Source: Tubiluchus corallicola
Taxonomy: Eukaryota; Priapulida; Priapulimorpha; Priapulimorphida; Tubiluchidae
Reading direction: 5' to 3'
Assembly: GCA_030141605.1 (NCBI GenBank)
Contig: JAQGDQ010000800.1
Location: 62,501-87,500, forward strand
Length of the DNA: 25,000 bases
The notes under the pieces are model-generated. The model ran no database searches. It was not told the origin of the DNA and saw only the letters and a program-made list of their open reading frames with translations. Positions 9,150 to 16,707 of the stretch are shown in pieces (the first letter of the stretch is position 1; the number at the start of each line of letters is the position of its first letter). Both the position numbers and the translations under genes were made by a program.

Positions 9150-9396
9150 CAAACAAACTATGCATGCAACCTGTTGCTATAGCAACCAGACTAGAAATCT
9201 AGATAAAATTCCTAAGGGTGCCCAGGGCTTGGCTTTGACTCTGTAGTTCTTATTGTTTAGCCCATGGGTTCCCAATCTCATGGTCGTGGCTCCATTTGGG
9301 GTTGCAAAGCACTTTTCGTAGGGCCACACGCTAATCCAAAATATTTTTTAAAAATCCTGTTTTCAGGAAATGTACGTCTTGAGTAAAATAGTTCGT

Positions 9397-9646
9397 TGTA
9401 TTGGTTGTGCATAGCTGATTATTGGAGTTTTAGGGATGGCAAAACTATGAAGAGTCAGATTATAAAACTACACGTTTATTGAACATCAAACACAATGAAT
9501 ATAACAGATAGTAATGCCAAGCCCCCTGATCTAGCCTACTCTGCCTCAGCTCCAGACTCAATCCCCTGAGCTGGGCGCATCACAAGGCTTATATATCGTG
9601 CGCCGAGCTTCGACACCTCGATTCTGAATCACTTACTCACGTGACA
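9397..9646 (-). mobile_element. Second copy of the LTR-like unit
   Basis: This is the reverse complement of 4267-4511 with small differences. On the minus strand it starts TGTCACGTGAGTAAG and has the same TATATAAGCC box and CAATAAACGTG signal. In this orientation the arm sequence (9647-9952) and then the spacer sequence (9953-10068) follow on its plus-strand right side, that is, upstream of the LTR in its own direction. Only one arm is present here. Confidence 0.6.
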
Positions 9647-10068
9647 CCACACCTTAACTGGGCTTCATGCCAGCATTCATCAGCATAATTATCTATCATA
9701 ATCTAACGCTTTTAATATAGTTAAACAGGTCCTCTTTTACTGTAATGTTATCATCAGCAACTGTATCTACAGTCTACACAAATGAAAGAACTAGCCTCTA
9801 AGAACTAACATGTTGTTTATTAGCATAGACGATCGTTTTGACAACAACTGTCATTTTCAATGATAAAATCCAGCCAAAACAAATAATAAGTACAATTATG
9901 ACACCACTAGCCAAGGCTAAAATAAACTATATCACTACACAATCACAATCTTTGCCAGAATCTGATATATAAGGAACTATTTTCGTGTTTCCTTTACAGT
10001 TTTCTTCACTTAAGAACCTCTTTCTAAGTTATTGCTAGTTGTATTCTGACAATTTGAATTTCTGTCTT
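9647..10068 (-). repeat. Single arm plus spacer of the 3553-4269 inverted repeat
   Basis: 9647-9952 matches the left arm 3553-3854 directly, and also the right arm in reverse complement. 9953-10068 (CAATCTTTGCCAGAATCTGA onward) matches the reverse complement of the spacer 3855-3968. There is no opposing arm: after the spacer the sequence changes to CTTTCAACAGGTTCAAG. This is the reference state for dating the inverted duplication at 3553-3854. Confidence 0.8.
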
Positions 10069-10093
10069 TCAACAGGTTCAAGTTCAACAGATC

Positions 10094-10354
10094 TGCTTTA
10101 CTTCTTGCTTCCTCAGTCTCTCATTACATCATTTTGTTCTGGAAAGTGAAACTGGGTTTCTCCGCTCTAAATGCGGTATATCAGTGCTTGATTTACCGGG
10201 AAAATGAAAATGCACGCTGTTCCATGCCGTGCACATGTGTGCAGTGTACACCGCCCGTCGGTTTGAAATAGAATCGGACATGATTGTTGTGCTGAGTAGC
10301 ATTGAGCCACGCATTTCAAAACTGAGAAACAGACGCAAACATCACATTAATTAA
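10094..10354 (+). pseudogene. hAT transposase C-terminal remnant
   Basis: Short stretches in shifted frames recall the end of the ZBED/FAM200-like hAT transposases. These are LLPQSLITSF, an ETGF stretch shifting into FSALNAVYQ (about 10148-10185), and IESDMIVVLSSIEPRISKL (from 10268) running to a TAA at 10352-10354. The family pattern is C-E-x-G-F-S-A-L followed some 30 residues later by x-E-x-D-L-R-V-x-L-S-x-I-x-P-R-I. At least two frame changes and a stop (GLK then TAG, about 10259-10270) break it. The minus-strand open frame across the same bases is a shadow. Confidence 0.5.
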
Positions 10355-11024
10355 TTACTGAAACAATCACTCATTGTTGATTAGTAAGTTAAAATTAATG
10401 AATGCAAACAACAGTGATGTTTAATATTATAACATGTGATTATGTTCTTTGTGGCTCTCTATTTTTAATACAACAACCTTGATTAATTTTGCAATTAATC
10501 GAATGTATGATTCACACTTAAATTGCTTCAAGACAATTGATTTCGGCACTCGTTCAATTGCCCGACTCCGAGGGCTTCGGTTCAGTTGATAAGGCTATGA
10601 TCTGGTCCCACACAACTGTAACCACGAAATATTGCGTTGTGGGTGTACAGATCTTTGTCCCTCGAGTTTTCAAGCTAGCTCAAGCAATGACCTGCACAAA
10701 ATAACTTCCTGACTTGTTCATCAACAAATGGCCAGCGCCGGACGCACTTTATGTCCGCTAATTGGCATGTAACTCTTTAGCAAGCCGGCATCTTCTTTTA
10801 ATCTTTCTCTTCCTTGTTCACTAACCTACGTCATCTGAACTCATTAGATTCGAACTCTTGAACTCATTAAATTCAAGCTACAAGCTGGGTGAGTCACTTA
10901 TAACGAAATTGTATGGTTTTCAATATCAAACCCACGGTGGAGTAGTTTTATCTCCGAAATCTAATTATTCAATGATTTCAATTAATATCCAATTAATTGT
11001 ATATTTTAAATTTGATTCACAACA
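10355..11024. other. 3' non-coding part of the hAT-like element
   Basis: No gene is seen. The sequence contains AT-rich parts and a moderately GC-rich part (10550-10760), with a repeated phrase GAACTCATTA (10836-10868). Confidence 0.4.
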
Positions 11025-11474
11025 TCTTCGAGGGGTCGCGATATGATGCAGCAGGATTCCGGAAAGGGGTCGCCATCAGCAACAGGCTGGGAACCACTGG
11101 TTTAACTGCTGGCTAGGCTTCAACGTTAACGAAAGAAAAACTATAGCTAGCTATTGGTAGGTGTTGGCAAGTAATCTTGGGTGTTTTCAGACAAGCAGAA
11201 AGAAATTAATCACTAGAAACATGAATAAAATATTTAAATTATGTAACTTAACCAACATGATTTCAGGAACATGTCTCCTTCTTTTACATTACTTTCTGTG
11301 GGAGTCTTGGCTTCGTTTAACAACGTTTCACTTAACGTTGTGTTTTGTTGGAACACATTAGCGCTGTTAAGCGAGGAATCACTGAATACCTTACATTGTT
11401 TAAAACTGACTTAACTTAACGTTGCAAATAAGGCTAAGTTACCTTTACATTCAAAATAACATATAAACAGTTAC

Positions 11475-11588
11475 CAGTTTGACAGTTTTTACCACTATAT
11501 CCTGGTGCACAATCGCAGGTATAATATGCAGTTTTATCGATGCAGGTGCCACCGTGTAAACACGGTTCAGTGGAGCATGGATTAATAC
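11475..11588 (-). CDS. EGF-repeat secreted protein, exon with first EGF domain
   Basis: On the minus strand an acceptor CTTTTCAG is followed by 114 nt and a donor GTAACT, phase 1 at both ends. It encodes one EGF-like domain: [24 protein letters not shown]. The codon split with the signal-peptide exon gives glycine, so the junction reads ...DFI-G-INPC. The leading D-x-D-E pattern is absent, but D and Y at the later calcium positions are present. This is the first EGF module after the signal-peptide exon. Confidence 0.88.
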
Positions 11589-12229
11589 CTGAAAAGTGTT
11601 AAAAAATTGCCAAACGTAATTACGTTATCACAATGTGTTGCTAAGTTACGGTCATGAAACGTAAAGGCAAAAATACGTCTTTTTGCCTTATTAAAATTAT
11701 CTTGCATTTACAGCAGAATCTGTTTGATTTGCCAACGGTTTTTATTTATTGTTTGTGCCTTTTTGTTTCTTTATCAATATGGTTTTAACAACAATAGAAT
11801 TAGCACTACTATACCACTTGATGTACACAAACTACATCCATAACTGACATGTAAGTGTTCAATAAAAGGCTGAAGAAACTACGCATATTTTTCTTGTTCT
11901 CAAGCAAGATCCTGCTAGTAAATCACTCTGGCACTGACTAATGGATAATTAAGTAAAGTCCACGTCAAACAAACAGAAGTTACTGAACTGATGCGACAGA
12001 CGGCTTTGCTTTACACACACGTCACGTAACAATTGTTGTAGCTTACAGCCCCTTTTGACCTGAACATTGAAAAAGCACCAGTTTAAAGAAAATAAATATG
12101 CAAACTTGGAGATAGACGTTGAAAAAACCGGTTTTGAAGTGCACTAATCTGCAATCGAGATTGCGAGTCGTGGATTCATTTTGAAAACCAATGAAAAAAG
12201 ATTAAAAAGTTTTCTATTAATTTCTATCG

Positions 12230-12484
12230 AAGGCCCCGCAAAAAAATTTTGCTTATCAATACACGTATAATCAAAAATACGCAAACATCCTACATAGTCC
12301 TCATTTATAACGCAAAGTCAGCAGCAGTAGCAGCTTTTAATGAATGAAAGCTATAAGGTTACAGACAGAGTATAATGGATGACGTCAGAACAATGGCTTT
12401 GCGTCAGCAGTTTTCAAAGCGAAAATAGAACATCTAATTAACTCGTCGATACTCCTCTCAGTGGACATGCCCTAAAATGCAGCC
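12230..12484 (+). repeat. Dispersed repeat, also found downstream of the lectin gene
   Basis: This runs from AAGGCCCCGCAAAA to about CCCTAAAATGCAGCC. It matches 17349-17535 (AAGGCCCCGCAAAAGATTTT, AATACGCAAACGTCCTAC, AGTCCTCATTTATAAC) and 18212-18350 (AGACAGAGTACAATGGATGA, CTAATTAACTCGTCGGTACT). In the second locus the two halves are split by a LINE insertion. Both copies keep a perfect TGACGTCA (12380-12387 and 18233-18240). Confidence 0.8.
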
Positions 12485-12850
12485 TGTTTGTTCTCTTTCT
12501 AAAGAGCTATATATCTCCTTTCGAGAGTCCCACCAGGCGCCGCTAGAACGTTTTTTCTGCATGCCATTTGATCGAAATTTCGAAAAAAATCGAGAGTTGG
12601 GTCCAGGAAAACGCCCGTTACGGGACGCCGTGGCCCTCTCGCGAATTCTAAATACGTGTATCACACCCACCGCTGAACAGGATGTCTATCCATAGCCAGC
12701 ACCCCCTCGGCCCGTTCCCGTTCACCAGATCTCAGACGTATAACTTTTGCAAAAAAACGACCGAAAAATGGCCATTTTTGGAGGTTTTTCGATCCCCGTT
12801 CGTCCCAGTGGGCCCGATTCTTACCCACTTATTAAACCAATTATTACACC
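12485..12850. other. GC-rich core of the inverted-repeat unit, function unknown
   Basis: This is clearly richer in GC and CpG than its surroundings (CCAGGCGCCGCTAGAACG, CGCCCGTTACGGGACGCCGT, CACCCCCTCGGCCCGTTCCC). Short open frames exist on both strands (12458-12670 minus, 12477-12695 plus, 12682-12894 plus) but none shows a domain, and opposite-strand overlap argues for chance. A palindrome AAAATGGCCATTTT is at 12766-12779. It could be part of an uncaptured transposon class, a captured host fragment or a structured RNA. I do not recognise it. Confidence 0.35.
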
Positions 12851-13138
12851 GAAGCCACACGAAGTTTAAAGATCTCAACAAAGTGGAAAATTAGTTATCG
12901 TGTCATTTTTACTATTTTTAAATCCAAAACCGTTTCAGCTTCAGCTTAGTATGCCTTTCACAGTTTCGCTATGCAAACCCAAGGATCAGTGTATTACAGC
13001 AAGGCGTCTCAACTACAACTGTTACGTGACGTGTGTGTAAAGCAAAACCGTTTGCCGCATCAGTTCAGCAACTTCAGTTTGATTGACGTGGACTTTAAAT
13101 GATTTACTAGCAGGATCTTGCTTGAGAACGAGAAAAAT

Positions 13139-13460
13139 AAACAAGGTAAGGTTCTAGCTAGTTGTTAAAACTGTTACTATTACAACAGCATGGACTGCGA
13201 GGCGTTGTCAAGTGTACACAAGTGCGTCGTCTTGTACAATTAACCTTTGACCTTTTCACGATCATTATCAATCGCTGGAACTGTGAAAAGGCTTATTAAT
13301 TTGAGTAGGGTAACAATTAATTGCGCCAGTATAGAACTGTGTTTATTCCACGTCACGTTGATCATATCGGTCATTGAAATTGCTCAAAGTGTTGAGAATT
13401 TATTTCCATTGACTGTTTATGTAATATTTTGATTAATTTGCTTGCATTAATGCCATTATT
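13139..13460. other. Intron segment, nothing recognised
   Basis: 13148-13175 belongs to the repeat family also seen at 1-30. CCTTTTCAC and GTGAAAAGG (about 13251 and 13283) form a short inverted pair. No gene is seen. Confidence 0.4.
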
Positions 13461-13722
13461 CAATTCAATTCAATTTTAATTTATACAATAAAACATGATT
13501 AATAAAAGTATCTCTAATAAGTTTTGAAGAATGGTTAAAATGTACAGAAAGATCTAGAACTAGAGAAAGGATAGCGAAAAGACAATTCAATTCAATTAAT
13601 TTTATTTATCTCTTTATAATGCTACAATAAAACATAATTAATAAAAGTATCTCTAATAAGTTTTGAAGAATGGTTAAAATGTATAGATAGATCTAGAACT
13701 AGAGAAAGGATGGCGAAAAGAC
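13461..13722 (-). mobile_element. LINE 3' end, tandemly duplicated, (TTGAA)n tail
   Basis: Two consecutive near-identical units occur (13461-13583 and 13584-13722). On the plus strand each begins with AATTCAATTCAATT and ends AGGATRGCGAAAAGAC. Related 3' ends occur at 18084-18210 (plus orientation, ending TTGAATTGAATTGAA) and 19196-19320 (minus orientation, GTGGCGAAAGACC ... GTCAGCCACC). An (AATTC)n-type tail is a LINE/SINE feature. The duplicated tail may reflect slippage or two independent insertions at the same site. Confidence 0.65.
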
Positions 13723-14079
13723 TATAAAGTCACCTAGTCTGCTATCTTTTACCAAATATAGATAAAAAGATTTTTTAGACACTGGTGGGCATTAATGTTA
13801 TCAGTTTAATTTAGGAAACATTAGTAATTTTTAAAATTATGACATTTGCTATATAATCCAGAGTAAAGAAAATACGTGTAGTTTAATTAGCGGGCAACAA
13901 AATAAGGTCAATCTTGATTAAACTAAAAATTGCATTTAGATTTTATGTGAAATACAGGTCAAAATTGTTATGAAATGATAAAAACACTTTGGGTTAATAA
14001 TGCTAATAATCAAGAACAGGAGTTAAATACATTTGGATTTGATACATTACATAGTTGTTAGTAGAGAGATGCAACGTAC
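13723..14079. other. Intron 1 segment next to the signal-peptide exon
   Basis: AT-rich, with possible remainder of the preceding LINE copy (up to about 13780). No gene is seen. It contains the donor of the first exon at its right end, read on the minus strand as GTACGTT. Confidence 0.4.
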
Positions 14080-14167
14080 CAATGAAATCAGTACTGTTCC
14101 ACGGTATCTGCGATGCACATCCGGAAATTACAGACAAAACACACACAGAAAAGAGAAATCCATTCAT
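14080..14167 (-). CDS. EGF-repeat secreted protein, first coding exon with signal peptide
   Basis: The ATG at 14167-14165 opens a 29-codon stretch, MNGFLFSVCVLSVISGC then ASQIPWNSTDFI. It has a hydrophobic core and a likely cleavage near CAS|Q, followed by an N-S-T glycosylation site. The donor GTACGTT leaves phase 1, which joins in frame to all four EGF exons (11475-11588, 6719-6832, 2800-2913, 322-435). Together these give a secreted protein of signal peptide plus at least four EGF domains, extending beyond the window. The start has A at -3. An upstream out-of-frame ATG exists at 14174. Symmetric phase-1 EGF exons are typical of Notch, fibropellin and similar extracellular proteins, but no other domain is visible to choose among them. 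Confidence 0.82.
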
Positions 14168-14174
14168 ATTCCAT
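14088..14174 (-). other. Overlapping upstream ORF on the EGF-gene mRNA
   Basis: An ATG seven bases before the main start (reading ATGGAATATGAATGG) opens a 28-codon frame, out of frame with the main one, ending in TGA at 14090-14088 still inside the first coding exon. Such an overlapping uORF would lower translation of the main frame unless ribosomes scan past it. Its context (T at -3, G at +4) is weak to moderate. Existence on the mRNA is inferred because the 5' end is not known. Confidence 0.4.
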
Positions 14175-14224
14175 TCAGAAAACCTTAAATGTCTTTGAAA
14201 CAGAAAATAATCGCGCTGTTGTCA

Positions 14225-14245
14225 AAGTACTAAATATAGTGTTCC
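14225..14245 (-). promoter_or_regulatory. Possible TATA-like promoter element of the EGF gene
   Basis: On the minus strand the sequence CACTATATTTAGTAC lies about 65-75 bp before the ATG, a distance that would give a short 5'UTR. It is only a partial TATA match in an AT-rich region, so the call is weak. Confidence 0.2.
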
Positions 14246-14428
14246 AATTGTTAGACAAAACACCAGATCGTTAAAGTATATTTCAGTGAATTATCGGTTC
14301 TTTCTGTAGAACATGGCGATTGTGTTTTGCATTGATCATTGTGACGTTCTAATGACAGCGTGAAAAACTTAATTAGAGCCTTTTTTAACTTTAATGTTTC
14401 GCAATGGAACTAGTTGTTTATGTATGTA

Positions 14429-14461
14429 TAGGTTTTACATGTCAAATAGTCAGATAACCTA
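14429..14461. mobile_element. 33-bp relic of the 14724-15221 MITE
   Basis: The relic starts TAGGTTTTACATGTCAAAT, identical to the left end of the large MITE for 19 bases, and ends AACCTA. It is flanked by TA on both sides (14427-14428 and 14462-14463). It looks like an extreme internal deletion that kept about 20 bp of one end and a few bases of the other, with the target duplication intact. Confidence 0.6.
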
Positions 14462-14723
14462 TACAACATACAGAAAGCACAGTGATTATTTCAGCCACTG
14501 TGCTATAGGTCCTAACCACAAAGGATGCAGAATGAAAATACAAGATCCATACTAACCTTAAAATGATAGACTTTATCTTTTTCCTTAAAGCTCTCTGTTC
14601 CAACTATTAATGAATTTTGTAATTTTTACATTACGAAAGAGGCAAAATTCCTGTCAAATGCAAATATTTTTAAGGCAGTAGTCAGGTAACTAGGGACTTG
14701 ATAGTACAAAAATGATAGTACTA

Positions 14724-15221
14724 TAGGTTTTACATGTCAAATGTAGACCTGCTTTAACTCAAATGTAGATTTAAGTAATTCAAATGTGTCTTGGTAACTC
14801 AAATGTAGACTTAGGTAGTTCAAATGTGTTAACAATGGTTTTCAACAAATCTTAAGGGTTTTTGGTAAGTCAAATGTAGACACATGTCAAGTCAAATGTG
14901 ACATTGGTATCTCAAATATGGATAAATGTTAATGTTCAAGGATGTTAAATTTAATCTTCTTTAATTTCAATTTAATTATTCTCTTAAGTTAAAATAACAA
15001 CGTTATAGGCCTACTAATAGATGCACTACCTTTGGTTTATCTTTTTCTAATTTGCACTTAAATAACTTAGTTACCGATTTATTCAAAGTAATGCATCTAC
15101 ATTTGACTTACCTAAGTCACATTTGAGTTACCAAAACACATTCGAAATTCCTATGTCTGCATTTGACTTACCTAAGTCACATTTGAACTTTCCTGTGTCT
15201 ACATTTGACGTGTAAAACCTA
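14724..15221. mobile_element. MITE with TA duplication and internal subrepeats
   Basis: The left end TAGGTTTTACATGTCAAATG and the right end, reverse complemented, TAGGTTTTACACGTCAAATG, agree at 24 of the first 25 positions. TA flanks both ends (14722-14723 and 15222-15223). The left half carries about seven copies of TCAAATGTAGAC/TCAAATGTGNC-type words facing right. The right half carries at least four in reverse complement (GTCTACATTTGAC, AGTCACATTTGA). The element is therefore inverted at both terminal and subterminal levels. It has no coding capacity. A TA target and short ends suggest Tc1/mariner-type mobilisation. Confidence 0.8.
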
Positions 15222-15223
15222 TA

Positions 15224-16315
15224 AAATTTTGTTTAGCAGTAAGTCCCTAATTAGCTTCTTTGCTGATAACGGTAACTTGTCAGCTTGTTCCATTTAATTT
15301 ACAGTTTGTTAAAAATTATGAAATGTCTACACTACATTTGATAATTCAAATCTAAAGAGAGTTTCAAAAGATACCATTAAATGTAAATATAGTCTTGATA
15401 ATGACAAATTGAATACTGTACACTTTTATTATATATACATTTTGAGTTAGCTACATTTTACCAATTGGTGAAAACATTTTAAATAATTAATAATTTTCTT
15501 TTCTAGTTACATAAGTCTCTCTAGTAGGTAAGCGAAAATCTAAGTAATATAGATTTGCACGGAAAGTCTTTTGAAATATAATTTAACATTGCTTTCTCTT
15601 CCCTTCATTTACGTTTGGTGCATGACGTCATGTAATGGCGACTTCGGAACAGTATTGCGGGACGATTTATCGTATTATTTAAAACGAAAACAAACTAAAA
15701 TTCCTTTCAGTGCCAGTAAGATATACGCATAAAATTGCTATAAAGTAATATAATTTTTTAAGGCGATTTTTCTGAAACCTACTTCAGGTGCCCATTTTCT
15801 TGTCCTTTAAATCGGGACTAAGTTATGCAATTTACGGTTGGTACAAGATTAGCGTATGAAACAGTTAATCATGCGTGACCGCCTTATCATTTTCCGCCCA
15901 TAATCCATTCGACTGTCACAATGTAGACAATCAAGGGAGAATATAACGAATAATTCACGCGTTTAATTCTTTGTTGTATTATCTGATCTGGATTTACCCT
16001 GTAGGGTACTGCTTAAAGGCCTAATTAGTTACCTGGAATTGTGCTCGTCAAACTTTTACATCTTATGAACACACAGGACGCAGAGTAGGATCACTTAGCT
16101 CACCTTCCTGTAAGATTATCCCATGTAGACTCGAGACCGGTTCTTGGAATTCCATTAGTTCCGGTCTGTAGTTGAACCATACATTAACCTTGTCCAACTA
16201 CAGAAGGCGAGTGGTCAACCATGGACCTTACAAGATAACGAAGACACAGGCTTACGAGCTGTACAGTACTCTCAGCTCCAACATTCATAGGTTGTTCACA
16301 ATTGTACAGCAAAAG
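15224..16315. other. Spacer between the MITE and the lectin upstream array
   Basis: No gene is recognised. A perfect 12-bp palindrome CATGACGTCATG (15621-15632) includes a full CRE site TGACGTCA and is followed by TAATGGCGACTTCGG, a small CpG-containing patch that could be promoter sequence. The region 16080-16270 is somewhat richer in GC and contains the inverted pair ACCGG ... CCGGT (about 16137 and 16163). Confidence 0.4.
15621..15632. promoter_or_regulatory. Palindromic CRE-like site CATGACGTCATG
   Basis: This is a perfect palindrome containing the CREB/ATF consensus TGACGTCA, about 1.08 kb upstream of the lectin ATG and 1.45 kb upstream of the divergent EGF-gene ATG. Which gene it might serve, if any, is not shown by sequence. 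Confidence 0.3.
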
Positions 16316-16637
16316 TAATCTGAGTTTTCTTGCAAAGTGAGTTAACGTGACTGTGGATTAGGACAACAGTTAATCTGAGTTTTCTTGCAATCTGAGTTAA
16401 CGTGACTGGATTAGGACAACAGTTAATCTGAGTTTTCTTGCAATCTGAGTTAACGTGACTGGATTAGGACAACAGTTAATCTGAGTTTTCTTGCAATCTG
16501 AGTTAACGTGACTGTGGATTAGGACAACAGTCAATCTGAGTTTTCTTGCTATCTGAGGTAACGTGACTGGATTAGGACAACAGTTAATCTGAGTTTTCTT
16601 GCAATCTTACATAACGTGACTGGATTACGACAATAGT
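16316..16637. repeat. Six-unit 53/55-bp tandem array directly upstream of the lectin gene
   Basis: The units are 16316-16370 (55), 16371-16423 (53), 16424-16476 (53), 16477-16531 (55), 16532-16584 (53) and 16585-16637 (53). The 55-bp form has GTGG where the 53-bp form has GG. Each contains TAATCTGAGTTTTCTTGC (CAATCTG in the fifth), a GTTAACGTGACT-like core and GGATTAGGACAACAG. The ACGTGAC core is kept in all six and GGATTA in all six. The last unit is the most diverged. The array ends 70 bp before the ATG, so it forms the proximal upstream region or lies in a 5'UTR intron. Confidence 0.95.
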
Positions 16638-16672
16638 GGGCGAACGCAGTGTGTAGTTTACATTATTTTCTT

Positions 16673-16674
16673 AG
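16673..16674 (+). promoter_or_regulatory. Possible 3' splice site just before the lectin start
   Basis: CATTATTTTCTTAG is a good acceptor-like sequence 34 bp before the ATG. If used, the lectin mRNA would have an upstream non-coding exon and the 53/55-bp array would be intronic or upstream of it. No donor can be assigned. Confidence 0.3.
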
Positions 16675-16707
16675 GGTTGTCTGAAAGGTAAAGGTTTACA
16701 CGTGAAA

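Larger units (their letters stand above)
9263..11099 (+). mobile_element. hAT-like element with degenerate 8-bp target duplication
   Basis: The left end CATGGGTTCCCA and the reverse complement of the right end, CAGTGGTTCCCA, match at 10 of 12 positions, with GTGGCTCC / GGCGACCCC-type sequence further in. CAGTGGTTCCCA is a well-known hAT terminus. The flanks are GTTTAGCC (9255-9262) and GTTTAACT (11100-11107), an 8-bp duplication with two differences, as expected for hAT. A remnant of the transposase C-terminus lies inside (10094-10354). It has been interrupted by a copy of the LTR-like unit (about 9383-10068). Confidence 0.72.
8595..11384. mobile_element. pogo/Tigger-like non-autonomous DNA transposon, host of nested insertions
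   Basis: The left end CAGAAAGTCCTCGCTTAACG and the reverse complement of the right end, CAGTGATTCCTCGCTTAACA, match at 19 of the first 24 positions. Both are followed by subterminal TTAACGACG/TTAACGTTG-type repeats. CAG + CCTCG + TTAA-type ends are known from pogo/Tigger elements. The expected TA duplication is not intact (TT on the left, AA on the right). No transposase is recognised. It contains a 20-bp minisatellite (8879-9149) and a hAT insertion (9263-11099). Without these it would be well under 1 kb. Confidence 0.65.
11887..13138. repeat. Inverted-repeat-flanked unit of about 1.25 kb
   Basis: The left arm (11887 to about 12040) contains AAGCAAGATCCTGCTAGTAA, ACTGAACTGATGCG, GACGGCTTTGCTTTAC and CACGTCACGTAAC. 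The right arm (about 12997-13138) is its reverse complement. A third copy of the arm lies at 1-170. The interior holds a dispersed repeat (12230-12484) and a GC-richer core (about 12485-12850). No target duplication was found, and similarity between the right arm and the copy at position 1 continues beyond 13138, so the true ends may lie further out. No transposase is recognised. Confidence 0.65.

Noticed and set aside
10129-10338. 69-aa minus-strand frame
   Set aside because: Antisense to the hAT transposase remnant, which explains the sequence better.
12458-12894. Three open frames in the GC-rich core
   Set aside because: They overlap on opposite strands, show no domain, and are expected in GC-richer sequence with fewer stops.
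16702-16707. GTG as lectin start codon
   Set aside because: In an animal gene the ATG two codons later (16708) with A at -3 begins the signal peptide properly.
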